This document shows, one piece after another, positions 13,368 to 28,300 of a stretch of 64,000 nucleotides of DNA (position 1 is the first letter of the stretch; each line of letters opens with the position of its first letter). The stretch comes from Limnephilus marmoratus. Lineage: Eukaryota; Arthropoda; Insecta; Trichoptera; Limnephilidae. Below the pieces are notes generated by a model. The model was given only the letters and a program-made list of their open reading frames with translations. It searched no databases and was not told where the DNA came from. The position numbers were made by a program, and so were the translations under genes. The DNA is taken from contig OU862910.1 in assembly GCA_917880885.1 (NCBI GenBank), positions 23,138,710 to 23,202,709 on the forward strand, written 5' to 3'.

Positions 13368-16300
13368 GTTGTTATACGCCCGTAGGGGCTTTTACATAGA
13401 TTAGAAAATAATATTTAAGATATCTAGGATTACACATACATAGAATTTATACCAAAAGTTATAAAAGTGAAAAAACTTTTAAGAATATACAAGTAGTTTT
13501 TAAAGAAAAAAAAAAAAACCACTTGTATAATCTTGTGGAAACCCGTGAAATATTTTAAACAATGTAATATTTAACAATAACATAGAACGAAATATAATAT
13601 AAACATTACAATAACAAATCAAATCGTTAAATATATTATACCCATGTTACAATAATTTGTAGGATTCAACAAAGTGTTGGTTTAAATTGCATTTTAGAAT
13701 GTAAAGGGAATCAGCAAATACATCTACAATACCACCAAACTTGTTGCCTAAATAATGCATCCTATTGGTAAGTGAGTGTGATTGATAGTTAGTTGTGTAT
13801 GTGTTGCAAAAGAATGTTATATTTTGTCTAGTATTCCTTGTCGGTACAAGAAGTTTAATAGTAGAAACGATGGCAGGGCTGTCAATTAGGTTGTTCATAA
13901 TTCTGTACAATAAAATTAGGTCTGAAATGATTCTTCTGTCAGACAGCGTAATTAAATTTAGTCGATTCATTAAACTTAAATAATTAATGTTTTCTATTGG
14001 AATTTTGAGTTTGAAATTTAAGTACCTAAGAAATTTGTGTTGAACTCGTTCTATTTTGTTAGAGTGTACTTTATAGAAAGGGGACCAAATAGGTGAATTA
14101 TATTCAACTTGACATCTAACTAATGAAATGTAGAGTGTTTTCATGCAATCCAAGGACTTAAAATCAGTTAGGGTTCTACAAAGGAAGCCAAGAATCTTTA
14201 AAGCCTTATTAGTTATATTATCTATATGTGGTGTGAATGTTAAGTTTGAATCGAATATAACTCCCAAGTCGCGAATTTGTAATACTGGTGTTAATTTAAC
14301 ATTATTAAAATTATATTCATATAAAATATGAGAATGAGTTCTGGAAAATCGTATTACTTGACATTTCTCAGTATTCAAAAATAACATATTTTGTTCGCAC
14401 CATTTAAAAAATTCATCTAAATTAGCTTGTAAAATTAGGCAATCATATATATTTCGTATTTTTTTAAACAATTTTAGATCATCTGCAAAAAGTAGGACTT
14501 GTACATCTTTAAATATGTTTACAATGTCATTAATGAATATTAAGAAGAATATTGGGCCGAGGTGGGACCCTTGCGGGACACCACTTGTGGCCTCGAATAC
14601 ATAGGATTCTATAAAATTAATCCTCACACTAAGCACTCTATTACTGAGGTAACTGATAATCCATGTCAATAAACTTCCTTTGATGCCTAACAGTCGGAGT
14701 TTGAATATAAGAATGTGATGTCGAACCTTATCAAATGCTTTACTGAAATCAGTGTATATAGAATCCACTTGTTGTTTCAGACTAAGGGATTCGGATATGT
14801 AATTATTATAGATAGTTAAATTACTTAAGGTAGATCGACCTCTGATAAAGCCATGTTGGTTAGGAACAATAATATTGTTGATAGGTTTTACAATGGTATC
14901 TAATTATGTTGAATTACACTAATATCACAGTGAATTGATCATTTAAACGAAAATTATCTTCAAAAACATAAAAATTAACTGCAAGTACAACTGAACATTG
15001 TCAAACATTGTTTTACCGCGAAGTTTATAAAACAAGATGGCCGCGTGCCTGCGCAGATCTATGTGAGATTCAAGGGGACCAACATAAAAATCATAAAATG
15101 CGTGATAGTGTTATTAGTAAAGATGTAAAAACGCAGATCACCGCGCAAGCAACAAATATGCAGTTGACCGCTCGTTAAGGCGTTTTGTTATTAGTAAGGC
15201 TGTTAAAGTTTAAGTTTACTATTCAGTACTCGAACCTATGCATAGTGGTTGTACATCTACCTATTGTGAGTATTTATTTATTATAACAGGTAGTTATTTT
15301 GACAGCTTATCGAGAGGATGGTGAAATACCCCCACAGGCTAACAATATTTTATAATGATAATATTATTGTAACAAATTTATTTTTTATGTACTTAGTAAT
15401 AAAATAAAATAATAAAAATATAAGTACATACTTTGTTTCTTGTCAAATATTACAAAAGATTAAAAAGATATAGATTGTAAAGGTAGTTGTTCATTAATTA
15501 TGTCACATTGTTATGGCACTTGTAAGTAAGGGAACGTACCCATACTACGTGACCAACTTTTCGCAATTTGTAAGTCATAAAAAAGGTCCATAGTTGTTCA
15601 TAATGAACACTTAATGAATAGTTTGGAATAATCACCAGAGAAATCTTTTATAGCATTTTTACCTAGTCTGCACAAGGGTCTCAATATGCTGAGCGGGGCT
15701 ATGCAGCAGAGCTAGGTTGAGAAGGTCCCGGCGCAGCGTGGGCTCAGCGAGACCTGGCTCTGCTCCCAGCCGGCGCGCCGCCCGCTCGCCCTCCGCCCCT
15801 GCAGCCCCACCCCCCGCCGTCACCAGCAGCTGTCGACACAGCCAGTGGACACTGTCAAAGTCCTCATTGTCAGCAGCCTTCTCGGCACATAGAGACAGGA
15901 TCATCACTTTTCTAGAATGAGAAAAAATAAATCATTTCACGCGAAAATTTCATTACATTTTTTTATTTTATCATTTTATTGGTGTGGCACGAAAATTAAT
16001 TCAATGGAATTTCTGCAGTCACATTAATTTGTGACAAGTTGTTCAAGAGAGCAAAACTTGGACTATAGTAACTATGTTCTTTTCTTTAGGTGTTATAAAT
16101 AATTAAGAGCGTTTAACCAGCCAGCGGATGAAAATCCACATTTCGTCGAAAGTTGTTCTTCCGATCGTGCAGGGCGGTTACAATGAGAAAGATTAATTAT
16201 TCTCCGTACCAGCTTTTTAAAATTATAACTCAATATCGAATTTATTTCAATCCAAATTAGCTTTAATTTATACCTTCATCCAAAAATGCTGAAAGGCGTG

Positions 16301-19300
16301 ATGATAAAACTATTAAAATAGTGTACTTTTTGTAGTTATTTTTTGATTATAAGTATTTATCATTTTTCAATAATGTCTAAATTTAATAAGAATGTTAAAA
16401 AAATCTGAAATATATTAGTTTGTAAGTGCGCAAATAAATACACAAATGGACCAATTTTCGTCAAGAAACACATGTACGTACATATTTTTTAATGATTTTA
16501 TTGAAACTAAAATTAAAATTCTAATACATAACTCTGCTAGATAATGTATTGATTTATTTTACTGCATGATTACATTATTTGAAATGGGTGTGGTATAATA
16601 CAAAAACTTTTTTGAAAATTTAACAAATCTGCCAACGACCTATGGAATAACCTTATTATACTAAAAATTAAAAAAAATTCTAAAAATTTATTACATAACT
16701 TCACTAGATAAAAGAACAATCTTTCGAAATCAATTTATAATTTTTTGTGGAAAAGAGTCAATACGTCTAAAAACTTTTTTGAAAATGACGTATTTCCGGC
16801 TTTCTCTGGTAATGCCCTCTTAACAAAACCATTTTACCTTTTTATTTCATCGTCAATTGAGACTCTGAGGAATCTAGCAAGCTGAAGTAGTTTTTCCACC
16901 ATTTTATGGGCCTTGTTATTAGAGTTAAGGCAGTCTTCAATGAGGCCTATCTTTGGAGTATATAATCGAACTGCAAGAAAAATAAAAAATCAATAGGTAC
17001 CAAGTAGACATTTTACTTTTCGACGCAATAAAATATTTAAAATCATATTTATACCTTGAATAGGCAATATATTCAGTTCAAACTCGTCAATTATTTTGAG
17101 AGCAGAAATTAAATCCTTCTCATCTTGTACTTCAGCGTTTTCTTCTTTTATTAGTTGCAAGCATTCCCTAGAAATCAATAAAATCATAGAAAATTTAAAA
17201 GGCAATTTAATGAAGGAATACATTATGAACAAGAATAAATTTACTTACCATGAATAACCCAATGAAACATCGGAAATGCTGGATGCAGAATCAAAGTACT
17301 CTTTAGCAGCCTCGAGTATAAGAGCTACACTTCTTTGGAAGGGAACCTTTTGGGAAATATTGATCTTGTGAATTGGCCGTAGTTTGTTGGAAAGAAGTGG
17401 ATGAGTCTCTGATGAAGAATCTGTTATTGAGTGGCAAGTCAGGACTTGTCTGGCAGCTTGAATGTTTATCTTGTTAGCAGAGGATAGGAGAGAGGACGCA
17501 TATATCTGTAATGAGATGAAATCAGAATTAGCAAGTAATCATTAGATTAACGAAGGGAGGTAACCCCTCCAAAGGGGGGTAACAAATTTCCCGCAAATGA
17601 GAGTTTTGTGCAATATGCAAGTTGTTTTTTACACATACTCAATAATTTAGGTAATCCCAGAAGTACGGGTGTAAAAGGTGCTTTTTACTGGAAAAGGCTA
17701 CAAATACGGAAAAACCGGGGAAAGTGTGCTAACTTTAGGAGGCCATTCTACACGATGGTAGAAATAAAAAATATCTTTTTTTTGAAATTCCACATTTTTC
17801 CCATTGAAAAATATTTTTTAATATATACAAACAATTATTCAACTTTTTACCTGAAAATGTTGTAATTCAAAAAAGTTTTAAAATCTTTTTTACTACATGA
17901 TAGTACAAGTAAATCAATCCAATTTGGGAGGCGGGAATGGGTACCGCCGCCCCGGGAACCTTCATTGGATAACCAACACCTCTGCCATAGGTCACCCCAA
18001 GTGGTTCGCTACGTTTGGTGATTTAGCAGGGGTGCCCGGGTTCATGGGGTGAGGTTTGTCTAGGTCTTGGAGGCGGATGACCAGGACATACTGAACCCCA
18101 GATTCCTACCCACCCCTTACCCTTTTCTTTCCCAGAACTCTCCTCTCCTTCCTTTCCTTAAAAAAAAACCCTCCACACAGCATCCCCAAAGATGACACAG
18201 GCCCTGAGGGAAATTATTTTCCTCAAGGCCTCCTGTGTGGAGCTCATGTAAAAAAAAAAAAAAATAGACACTTTGTATATTCGAGATAAGCTACTCTCAC
18301 GCTTGGCTTGGCTTGCTTCCTTACTTCACCATATCTCATTGATTACATTGCATTCAGATTGGTAGCGATGTGGTGAAATAGGCCGAGCCCACATATATTA
18401 TGTGTGTGCAACTAGCATTATGTTTGATTTCTTTTACCGTTTTGCATCACTTATTGATTGACTGCGCTGGGTGAACATAGGCGATGCAATGGAAAGGGCA
18501 AAAGTAATATTAAGAAACACAATCGCTTCGCGATTTTATGGAGGACCCCAGTAACCACCTTCGGATCGTACATAATTATTACCTTCAGGGACGTAAATCC
18601 CAATTTGATTTCATACGCAGGGTTCATTTGGATTCAATTGTCAATCACATAAGTTAATCAGTAAAAAATAATCATCCTACCTCATAACACAATTCAATGT
18701 CGATACAGCAAAATACTTTTGAGTGTAAATCTAAAATATCTGCCAATAACTCATTCCACTCTGCTGAGGTGAGGTTTGGAACTCTGTAAGGAAAAAGTAA
18801 CAATAATTTTATTATTATATAAACACACAGAATTCTTACTTAAGACTGGGATAATGAGACAAGTGAGAAGCTTTTGTAAGGTTCACGCAACTTAGCAATC
18901 AACACAACAAAATAAACAAACAAACAAACCCAGACTAAATACATGTCAATAAGTTTATACGCAAAACATTGGTAGATCAAATGCTTATTCCATTACACAA
19001 TGGAGGCTTTCTCCGCTGTGGAGGTAAATACTTCATTTTATCTGTCATACTGAACAATAGGAAAGCATACTTGTTGGAAGCATTGCGAGACATCTTTGTT
19101 AAGAGAGAGAGAACTTCCTTTGGATTGGTTGAGAGGGTTTTTAACTCGGCAAAGGAAACACTGACATCGTGTGAGTCCAGAAGAGCGCAGGCGTTTAGGA
19201 AACGCTCCATTTCATCCAAAGCTTTCACATAGCGTGAGGGAACAAGACTTGCATCACTGTAAAATAAAATCATAACATTTCAAGCCATTTATAATAATAT

Positions 19301-22300
19301 AATGTAAACACCTACAAACCTACAATTAGTTTAGTAAAATTTCCTCAGAAATCATAAGATTTGTAAGTAGGCACATATATACCCACCCACTTATTTTAAA
19401 CAAATATATTTAACATAACTTTTTTACTTCAAACAAGGAATTAAATAATTTGTCCACAGAAATGTCATCATTTCTATGACAATTCTTTTCTCAAATTTTC
19501 TTCAAGCAGGTAGGTACCATAATATAGAAAAAATGCTAATAAGAAAGTCCAAATAAACAAGATAATTTCACATTTGAAAAATAATCTTTACTGAACCAAT
19601 AAGGGCCACCATCTTGAAATGGAAAAGAAAACGGTCGGTTAAACTTATTAACTTCGTTACGCTCAGTCAATAACGTATTCCTGAAAAAATAGTATTGAGT
19701 ATGTAATGTTACCTTTCTTTAGTGAGAGCATCTAAAATCTTAAAACACAATGGAAGTTGTTTCAGTGAATCTTGTGCCATTAGACAACCATTTGCCAATG
19801 CCATACATTGTTTGGTGTCCAGTTTAAGTTCAGCAGCATTCTTTAATATCTAAAAATCATTAAAGAGTATTCCTTAATTTACAAAACTAAAAAAATTATA
19901 TAAAACCAGATTACGAATAAAAAGCAAGAGACTCACCATAATGGGAAGAGTTAGGTCTTCTTTGCCAACATTTACAACATACTCTTTGAAAAGTGACTCT
20001 TTTAATGTAGCATTGTCAGATAATTTCTCACACCTCTCCAAGTACGGAAATAAAACATTCCGTACATCTTCAATAACACTCTCTTCATTTGACTGAAAAA
20101 GTAAAAAAAAAAAAACAATTTCGAACAAAACCACGGTTGGATCAAAGATACTTAGTTTCTAGATTTAAAAAAAATTGTTGGTACCTTAGACATCAGATAA
20201 TTGGAAACTTGGAATCGGGAACAGCCTTCTAAACGTATGAGTCCCATATCCTCGACTTTAACATCGTACAGTAAAGTAATGAGTGTGATCAGAAGGCACT
20301 TAAGAGTCTCCAATCCAGACACTCCGCCTTCCTGGGCCAGGGTGACCAGAGACAGGGCACACCTCGGTAAACCAGAGAGAGATTCAATCTCACGTGCTCG
20401 GTTGGTATACCAATCGGTTAGATTTGCTGACGGCAATAGCGATTCTATTCCATCGCCGTTTTCATAGATGCCTGTATCGTCACTCCAGTTATTCGCCCAA
20501 ATTGAACTAGAAATTTTGAAAAATAAAGTGTGAAATAAGTATAATACATTATTATGTACAGTGGCATGCGTATTTCGTGTACAATTAATTTTTCTTATTA
20601 TTAAAAATAAAATGTTTTTATTATGTTGGTAACACTGAACTTCGGTAGATGTGCGCCTGCACGAATCCGCCAAAACTGCCATGATTTTTTTTTCCAAATC
20701 ATAGTTTTGACAAACAATACTTGTCTTGTGATTAGTATAATGTTTTTGTACATACTATTCAGTAAGACAGCCCCCTGCACCGTCAATCGATCCATAATTA
20801 CGTAAAAATTGTAATTTACCTGAATATCTCTTTCTCACACCAATCAGTTTCCCTTTTCGTGACAGTTATTTTGCTGAGATGAGTAGATTTAGCGTCGCAT
20901 GTTGGAAGAAGCGATTTGTATTCCATTGGTTGTAGAGTTTCAGGGAGATTTTGGAGAACCAAAAGACGCACGGGAATGTGAGAGATATGAGGCCACAGAC
21001 AGGTCAGGGCACGCACCCGACCTTCTCGGGCCAACTCTATGGCACTTTTACTGATGCTATTAATGCGCAATCTGTCATACTCATCACTGGAGTAAGTGGA
21101 ATATTCACTATCAATTACTGTCTGCAAAATCATAAAATTTTTGATTATTAAAATAGCATTACATTTTATTTGGTTGATTTTTTGGGGGCAAAGTTGCATT
21201 GTGTTTCTCATTCGTTTTGAGCTAACACTTCCAACAGCCTTGCAGTGTCTATCATCAGGGTAGATGTGTTCATTTGTTTATTCTTATTTAAAAAAATCAA
21301 TAATCAACCAAAATTGACCTACCACATGAGAATCTTAAAATCTTTTATTTAATTAAAAGCTTCGAATCATCAACATCAAGAATGCTAAAATTATACAAAA
21401 GCTATACGGCCATCGGATGTCAATGAAATAGATGATTAGCTTTGCTCAAGACCGATCACTTTATACAAAAACTGTCCGCTGATACTGCAAAAATTTAATA
21501 AATGAAGAAAAAATAGCATTTACCTTGTAAATTTCCAGGCGGTCCGAATAAAACAACATTGTATGTCTGTATCGTAAAACCTCAGTTTTCTGAGTTGACA
21601 GGTCATCTAGAGTAATGTTATTTAATAAGTTCTTCGTTTTGGACTCTTTTCCTTCCTTGGGTTCATAATCTAATGAGTGAAAATAAAATGGTTACAAATT
21701 CCAAAAAGAGCACAATATTATTGTTATTACTATATTTTTCAGGCAGGTACCAACCTTTCAATATTTCTTCATTAGTGATCTCTAGACCAAATTGTAACAG
21801 TTCTTTAGCAGCCTGCAATGTCTCGGGAACTCTATCACAGCACTGTTGAATAACCCACATCTTTTTCGATATTTTGCCCTAGGAAATACCAAGAATAAAT
21901 AAGATTTCTTTAAAGTTATAAATTAAAGTACGTATATAGGGTTCCATGGCAAATCAGAATGAAACCAACTCAGAAACACCTCAGAAAGGTCATTAAAAGC
22001 TATAAAAAAATAATTTTAAAATAGCCCGTAACCCTAACCTAACTTAACCTATTTAACCATATTTTTTATTTTTTTTTATCATCACTCTTAATGACCTTTC
22101 TGGGGTGCTTCTGAGTTGGTTTCATTCTGAGTTGTCTGGTCACGGTATATAGTTATCCCTTCCCTTAGGGCGGGGGTCGGCAACCTGCGGCTCTTTGGAT
22201 GTGAGGCTGCGGCTCTTTAGTTCCATACGCAAATATTATTTATTTTATTAAAAAAAAAAACATTTAAAAATCGTTCTGAATCGATGAACGAGGATTAGGC

Positions 22301-25300
22301 ACCATTTCTATCTCTCAGCCACTTGTACTCGCTTTTCAACGCATCCCTCCCCCGAGACACGCGTCGTCACTGTCGTCAGTCCGTCGGAAGCTTTCAAATG
22401 ACGCCTTCGTCGGATGTTTCTATGTAGGTTTTAATTCGCTTTCGACGCAAGACAGTTTGGCGTCATCACCAGTGCTTTGGTTGTGTAAAATTATCCAGGC
22501 CCCCCCTCTAAAAATTTATCTATGCAAGTACTATTTATTGTTGGCTTTAAAAAAATTGTGGCTCTTTAAAAACTTTGAAATTTTGAAAATTGTTATTTTC
22601 GACTCTTTGTTAAAAATTGTAAAAAAATTGTGGCTCTTTAAAAACTTTGAAATTTTGAAAATTGCTATTTTTTAATCAAAAGGTTGCCGACCCCTGCCTT
22701 AGGGTGTTAGAAAATCCCTCGAGCTTTGGTGCTGTGCACTCAGTGCATAGAGTACACATTTACAATTTTGTCATTTTTAAGTTGGATAAAAATGAAATGT
22801 TTACATTAATTACTTGATTATGATTATTTTATCTCAATTAACACCCGGGTTGCAGTCAATTCTTTTTTTTTTAAATACGTAGATGTATTGCTGAGGAACC
22901 TCTAAAATATGAACTCTGCGTTTAGTATATTCACAGAGGTATTGAAATAATTATAGACATGTCAAATCAGTTGATTGCAAGGAAGGGTTAATGGCTTCTT
23001 AAAGAAATTATATTTTTTTTTACCAAATAATCCTTAATGCTTTGGTGGGATACTTTTGATGTTCGCCATTGCTGTTGGTAGACAAGATCTTTATCTAAAT
23101 TATATGCACCAGCCAAAGTGAGAGCCTCTGAAAAATCTGCATTTTCAATCTATAAAAGAAACAACAACAACATAACATACAAACAGATATAGATGCGTGC
23201 GTTCCATATAAGCCTGCCTTTCCTACCTTCATATAAAAAATATTAAAGTTATAAAATCATTCCAACTAATAAATCTATCTAGACTTTGAAAATATGTGTA
23301 AAGTTCCAGATATATATCGCAACAAAGTGACAAAAGCAGAAACTAATGGCCGTTATACACGACATCTTTTTTCAGCCCGATTCCAATTAGACACAAAAGT
23401 CAACATTTTTCGCTCTACGCGATTGCTATTTTCATCTCTATTTTCATTACTACGATTTCAGTTGGCATCACAGGAAACAGCATGGTTCATGTGTTGTTTG
23501 CAGTGATGACAATTGAAATCGTAGAATGAAAATAGAGATGAAAATAATGATCGCGTAGAGCGAAAAATGTTGACTTTTGTATCTAATTGGAATCGGGCTG
23601 AAAAAAGATGTCGTGTATAACGGCCATAAGTATACAAAATGATGCACATGTCATATTCAAATGTGGATTGTATTCTACAAAATAAAGTGTGTGCCATTTA
23701 TGGGAAAACGCTTTTGTGTTAGTGTTGAAAACCAATTAGAACAACCTCTACCAATTAGAACAACTTTACTAATGAAAAATTATCATATTATGTTGGCTTT
23801 CATTGAAATATAGGAATTTCATATTATATTATCCAATAATTGGCTTATAATATATACCAGAAGTTATTATTTGGATATACATTGTGTCTATAATTCCAAT
23901 AAAAAATCGATTAAAGCCAGCAACTTAGCCATTCTCAGCGTAAACTTACCAAGTCTGTTGTAAGTTTTTTGTCAATTAATTCGTTGCTTTTCCTGCGGCT
24001 TACCCTGATCAAAAACTCTATGCACGTCACTGCATACAAACTTATCTAACAAAAGGGCGCTACTTAAAATGAGAACAAAAAGCACAATACATATTTCAAG
24101 AAAGTTTTTTTTTATGTATTACCTTTCGAGAATATAAATCTTCAGGAGTTGTACTCCTTAGACAAAGAAGTCTATACACACGGGACAGTAAATTCAGTTT
24201 CTTGGGTTTGGGTTGGAATCTTTCCATGTCAGTAACGATGTAGAGAGCTGTTTTGATAACTTCTGTGCTGCGCCGTGCTAACTTCTCGTCGTCGGAGGAA
24301 TCTCCCGCTGTTTCATTATCCAGTATTTCTTTTATCTTGCTATTGGATTCATCCTATAAATCAATGAAAAATATCATACAGTTTTGGATATTACATACAG
24401 CACAACACTTTTTTTATAATTATAAATAATAATTTGACGTACAGTGGCATCTGAATCTCTCCTCAATTTCTTTGCAGAAATTAGCATTGCTTCGCATTCC
24501 AAAGACAAAAATCCATTGTCAAAAGTACTCGAAATCTGTAAGAAAATATAACAAAGAACTAAGTATTACAGAGAGCGAAAAAAGTAACATTGAACTAAGA
24601 ACTAATCGATGCAAAAAAAATAAATTATTTTACCTGAGGATGTCCTTGCAGAAATTCTGGAGAATCTCCGAGCATATTGTGCAAATCAGAGGTAGAACAA
24701 ATACTAATTGAACCATTTAGTCTCGAGAGAATTATTGCCTGAAAAGTTAATAAAAAAAAGATATACAATTGGATGCCAGCAATTTACAAATTAGAATGAC
24801 CAAAATATTTAAAGTAAGATTACCTCGGAATTCCACCAGTTTATGTCAATCGGAGAGTATTCAGAAAAATCATTATTTAGGGCTGGCCACACTTTGTGCT
24901 TTACATTAGTCAGTAATGGACTCTGAATATCAAACTTTGGTTGGGATTGTAATGGCCAGATTTTAAAACATCTTAGATTAGGCAAGTGCCAAACGGACAC
25001 ACTACCATTCAGATGGAGGCATGCCAGGAGGGAGCCATTTGGAGAAGAAACTGCTTTCGTGATTACAGTCTAAAAGAAGAAAATTTAAATTCAACAATAC
25101 AATAATTGTAATACAGGTTATTTTCAAGTTCAAATAAAATATAAACTAATTAACTAACTAACCATCACGCCGTTTCCGGCAGGGGTAGGCAGAGAGGACA
25201 GATCGCCAAACAACTCGGTATTGGCATACATTCTTTGCCTCACTCACATTCATACATCGTCTCATAGATACTCTTCTATTATTCTGACTTTTGACATGGC

Positions 25301-28300
25301 CTGAACCAAGTATGTGATTCACTTGATCGTGCCATGTCTTCCTCGGGCGTCCCCGACTTCTCCTATCTTTCACATTTGCGTCATATATTCTTCATATATG
25401 TAAAGGTAAATCATTTTAAAGAGACTCTTGCTTGTGTTGCGATACCTCTGTTGCGACTCTTGCTTGTGTTTGTGCGACGAATCTGGTTTTCAGAAACGGC
25501 TTAAGACCGCGGCAGCGTTCATTGATCTCTCTGCGGCTTACGACACGGTGTGGCACAAAGGCCTCCTTGTTAAGCTCTACGACACCATAGAGGATGGCAA
25601 CACAGTACGACTTATTGAGCAACTACTAACTGGCCATACTTTCAGGGTTTTTCTAGGAGGGCTAAAAAGCAAAAAAATGCCCCTGAATAATGACCTTGCC
25701 CAAGGCTCAGTGCTGGCCCCATCACTCTTCAACATCTATACTCGAGATCTTCCTCACACTGAAGGCAGAAAATTTGCTTACGCAGATGACTTCGCCATCA
25801 CAGTCCAAGCCAAAATCCTCAATGCAGCAGAAGAAATCCTTAATTCTGACCTCAAGGCTATGGAAGGATTTTTCCTCAATTGGCGACTAAAGCCAAATGG
25901 GTCGAAAACAGTTGTGACAGCTTTCCATCTCAGTAATTCACAGGCAGATGCAAAACTCTGCGTTCAGTTTGATGGAAAAAATATTTACCATGACCCCCAT
26001 CCCCGCTATCTTGGAGTAACTTTGGACAGGAGCCTGAATTACCGGAAACACATGGAAACAGTGGGCAAAAAAACCAGGACAAGACTAAACTTGGTCAATA
26101 AGCTAGCTGGTACTAGCTGGGGATGCGACGCCAACACGCTCAGAACGGCATCCATTGCCCTTGTTTTCTCAGCAGCTGAATACTGTGCTCCAGTATGGGC
26201 CAGAAGCGCCCCCACACTTCCATGGTCGACGTTCAGCTTAATGCCACAATGCAAACCATCAGCGGAACCTTAAAATCGACTCCTCTTCCTTGGCTCCCCG
26301 TACTTGCAAATATAACCCCGCCAAATATCAGGCGAGAGGATTGCAACACTGAGGGAATACAAGAAGGCGCTGCAAAAAAGCGAAATACCCTTGCACGATG
26401 ATGTCGTTTCGAAAGACTCCTTCGAACACCTCTCACCCCAGAAGATAGGTGGAAGCTTGAGTGGTAATCAGCCAACGTCAAAAACGCCCATCTCGTTCAA
26501 GACCTCACTGAGAGACAGCCTGGGTTCTCATTGCCTCGCAAACTCTGGACTGCCATCAATGGGATAAGGTGCTCCCATAGCCATTGTGCTCACATGATGC
26601 ATAGATGGGGCCTTAAAGAGTCGGCGATGTGTGAATGCGGTGCGGTGCAGACCACCGAACATGTGGTCAACGAATGCCCGCTCCATTCATTCCCCGGCGG
26701 GATTGATGAGGTCCACAGGGCAACGCCTGAGGCCCTAGACTGGCTCGCAGACCTAGATGTCCCCCCCCCACCATACGAAAGAAGAAGAGGTTGCGATATA
26801 TTCATAGAATAAAGAATAACACAAGAAGTGTTTGTAGGCGTGTTTAGTGTCTTAATCGAGGTTTAAATTTCCAATTGAAAACTGTGTTGAAAAAACTGAA
26901 ATTCCGTTTATGAAATTCGAATGGGTATCATATTTTTACGAGAGATGGGAAGGCTGATAGAGATATTGAAAGAAGAGTAAATACAGGTAACTCCATTAAT
27001 GGAGGACTGAATGCCATTGACGCTAATAAAAAATGTCAAAAGAAGCGAAGCTAGCATTCCACAATAGAGTCCTGGTACCTACCCTGATGTATGGTTGTGA
27101 GGCATGGAACTGAAAGAGGAAGGATGAAAGTAGACTGAATGCTGTTGAAATGAGATCCCTGATCCATGTGGTACAACCTTGTATGATTGTGTGAGAAATA
27201 TAGAGATCTGCAAAGAAGGCAAGGTTAAAGTAAGCATAATGATCAAGATTAAGAAAGGGACCCTAACATGGTTTGGGCGCATAGAGCGAATGAACGAAGA
27301 AAGGAGTGTAAGAAGAATATATGACGTAAATGTGAATAGTAGTGAAACAGTTTAACTTGTTACCCCGATTATTTGGATGTTGACGATACAAAAACACCTT
27401 ACTCTATGAGTTTGTTATTGCTAACTTCGGACGGGACAGTGGCGACATCTGGAGGAGGACGGAAGAGCGGGCAATCTACGGATTTCTCGGAAAGGAAGGA
27501 GGGCTGAAAAACCTGGTCTCCGGCTGGCATGGCTTCTGGCATGGCTTTTGGCATGGCTGGATCGTGGATTGGCGTTAGTTTCATTTATACTGGTTTTCAA
27601 ATAGTTCATATTTTATTTAATGGTCATGTCATTGAGACTGGCCTTGGCGCCCGACATTAAAGGTTAGTTCTGATAATTATGTTCACACATTGCTGATCCT
27701 TGTTTCTTTTGAAGTGACTTGCATATTTTATTATCACAGGAGATTCCTCTTCAAGGAACCCTGGACCACATCCTAAGTTTCGATATTAATAATAATAATC
27801 TTGAATAGATAATAGTCTCATGCTTGCAAACTGTTTATTTGATTACAATAAATGTTAAAGTTGAACTTCTGTTTTATTCATATATCCCTTATTTTATTGA
27901 ACACATGGTTGTCGCTGGGATTTGAACTGAGTATTTCTATTGCTAAAATATTAAAATAGTTATAGTAGAAGAAGTCTGGGCCGCCCGAGGAAGACGTGGC
28001 ATGACCAAGTGAATCAGATACTTGAGTAGGGTCATGTCAAGAGTCAGAATAATAGAAGAGTATGAATGAGACGATGTATGAATGTGATTGAGGCAAAGAG
28101 TGTGTGCCAAGACCGCGTTGGCCGTCCGTCCTCGTGATGGTATTTAGTCATATTTTTTTACCTGCTTAAAACTTTACTTGGGACAGCCTCTTATTTAAGA
28201 CAAAATGTTTAGGCCCGATGTGTCCCAATTAAGAGGAATGGATGTTAAAAAAACTTTTTTGATATCTTCGATACTATTGATGCGCACAAATACATTCAGT

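Noticed and set aside
15717..15920. Arg/Ser/Pro-rich frame on the plus strand
   Set aside because: Antisense shadow of NBAS exon 24, which has matching splice sites and phase.
23294..23697. Two small proteins with identical segments on opposite strands
   Set aside because: This identity is the direct result of the inverted arms of the MITE 23347-23626.
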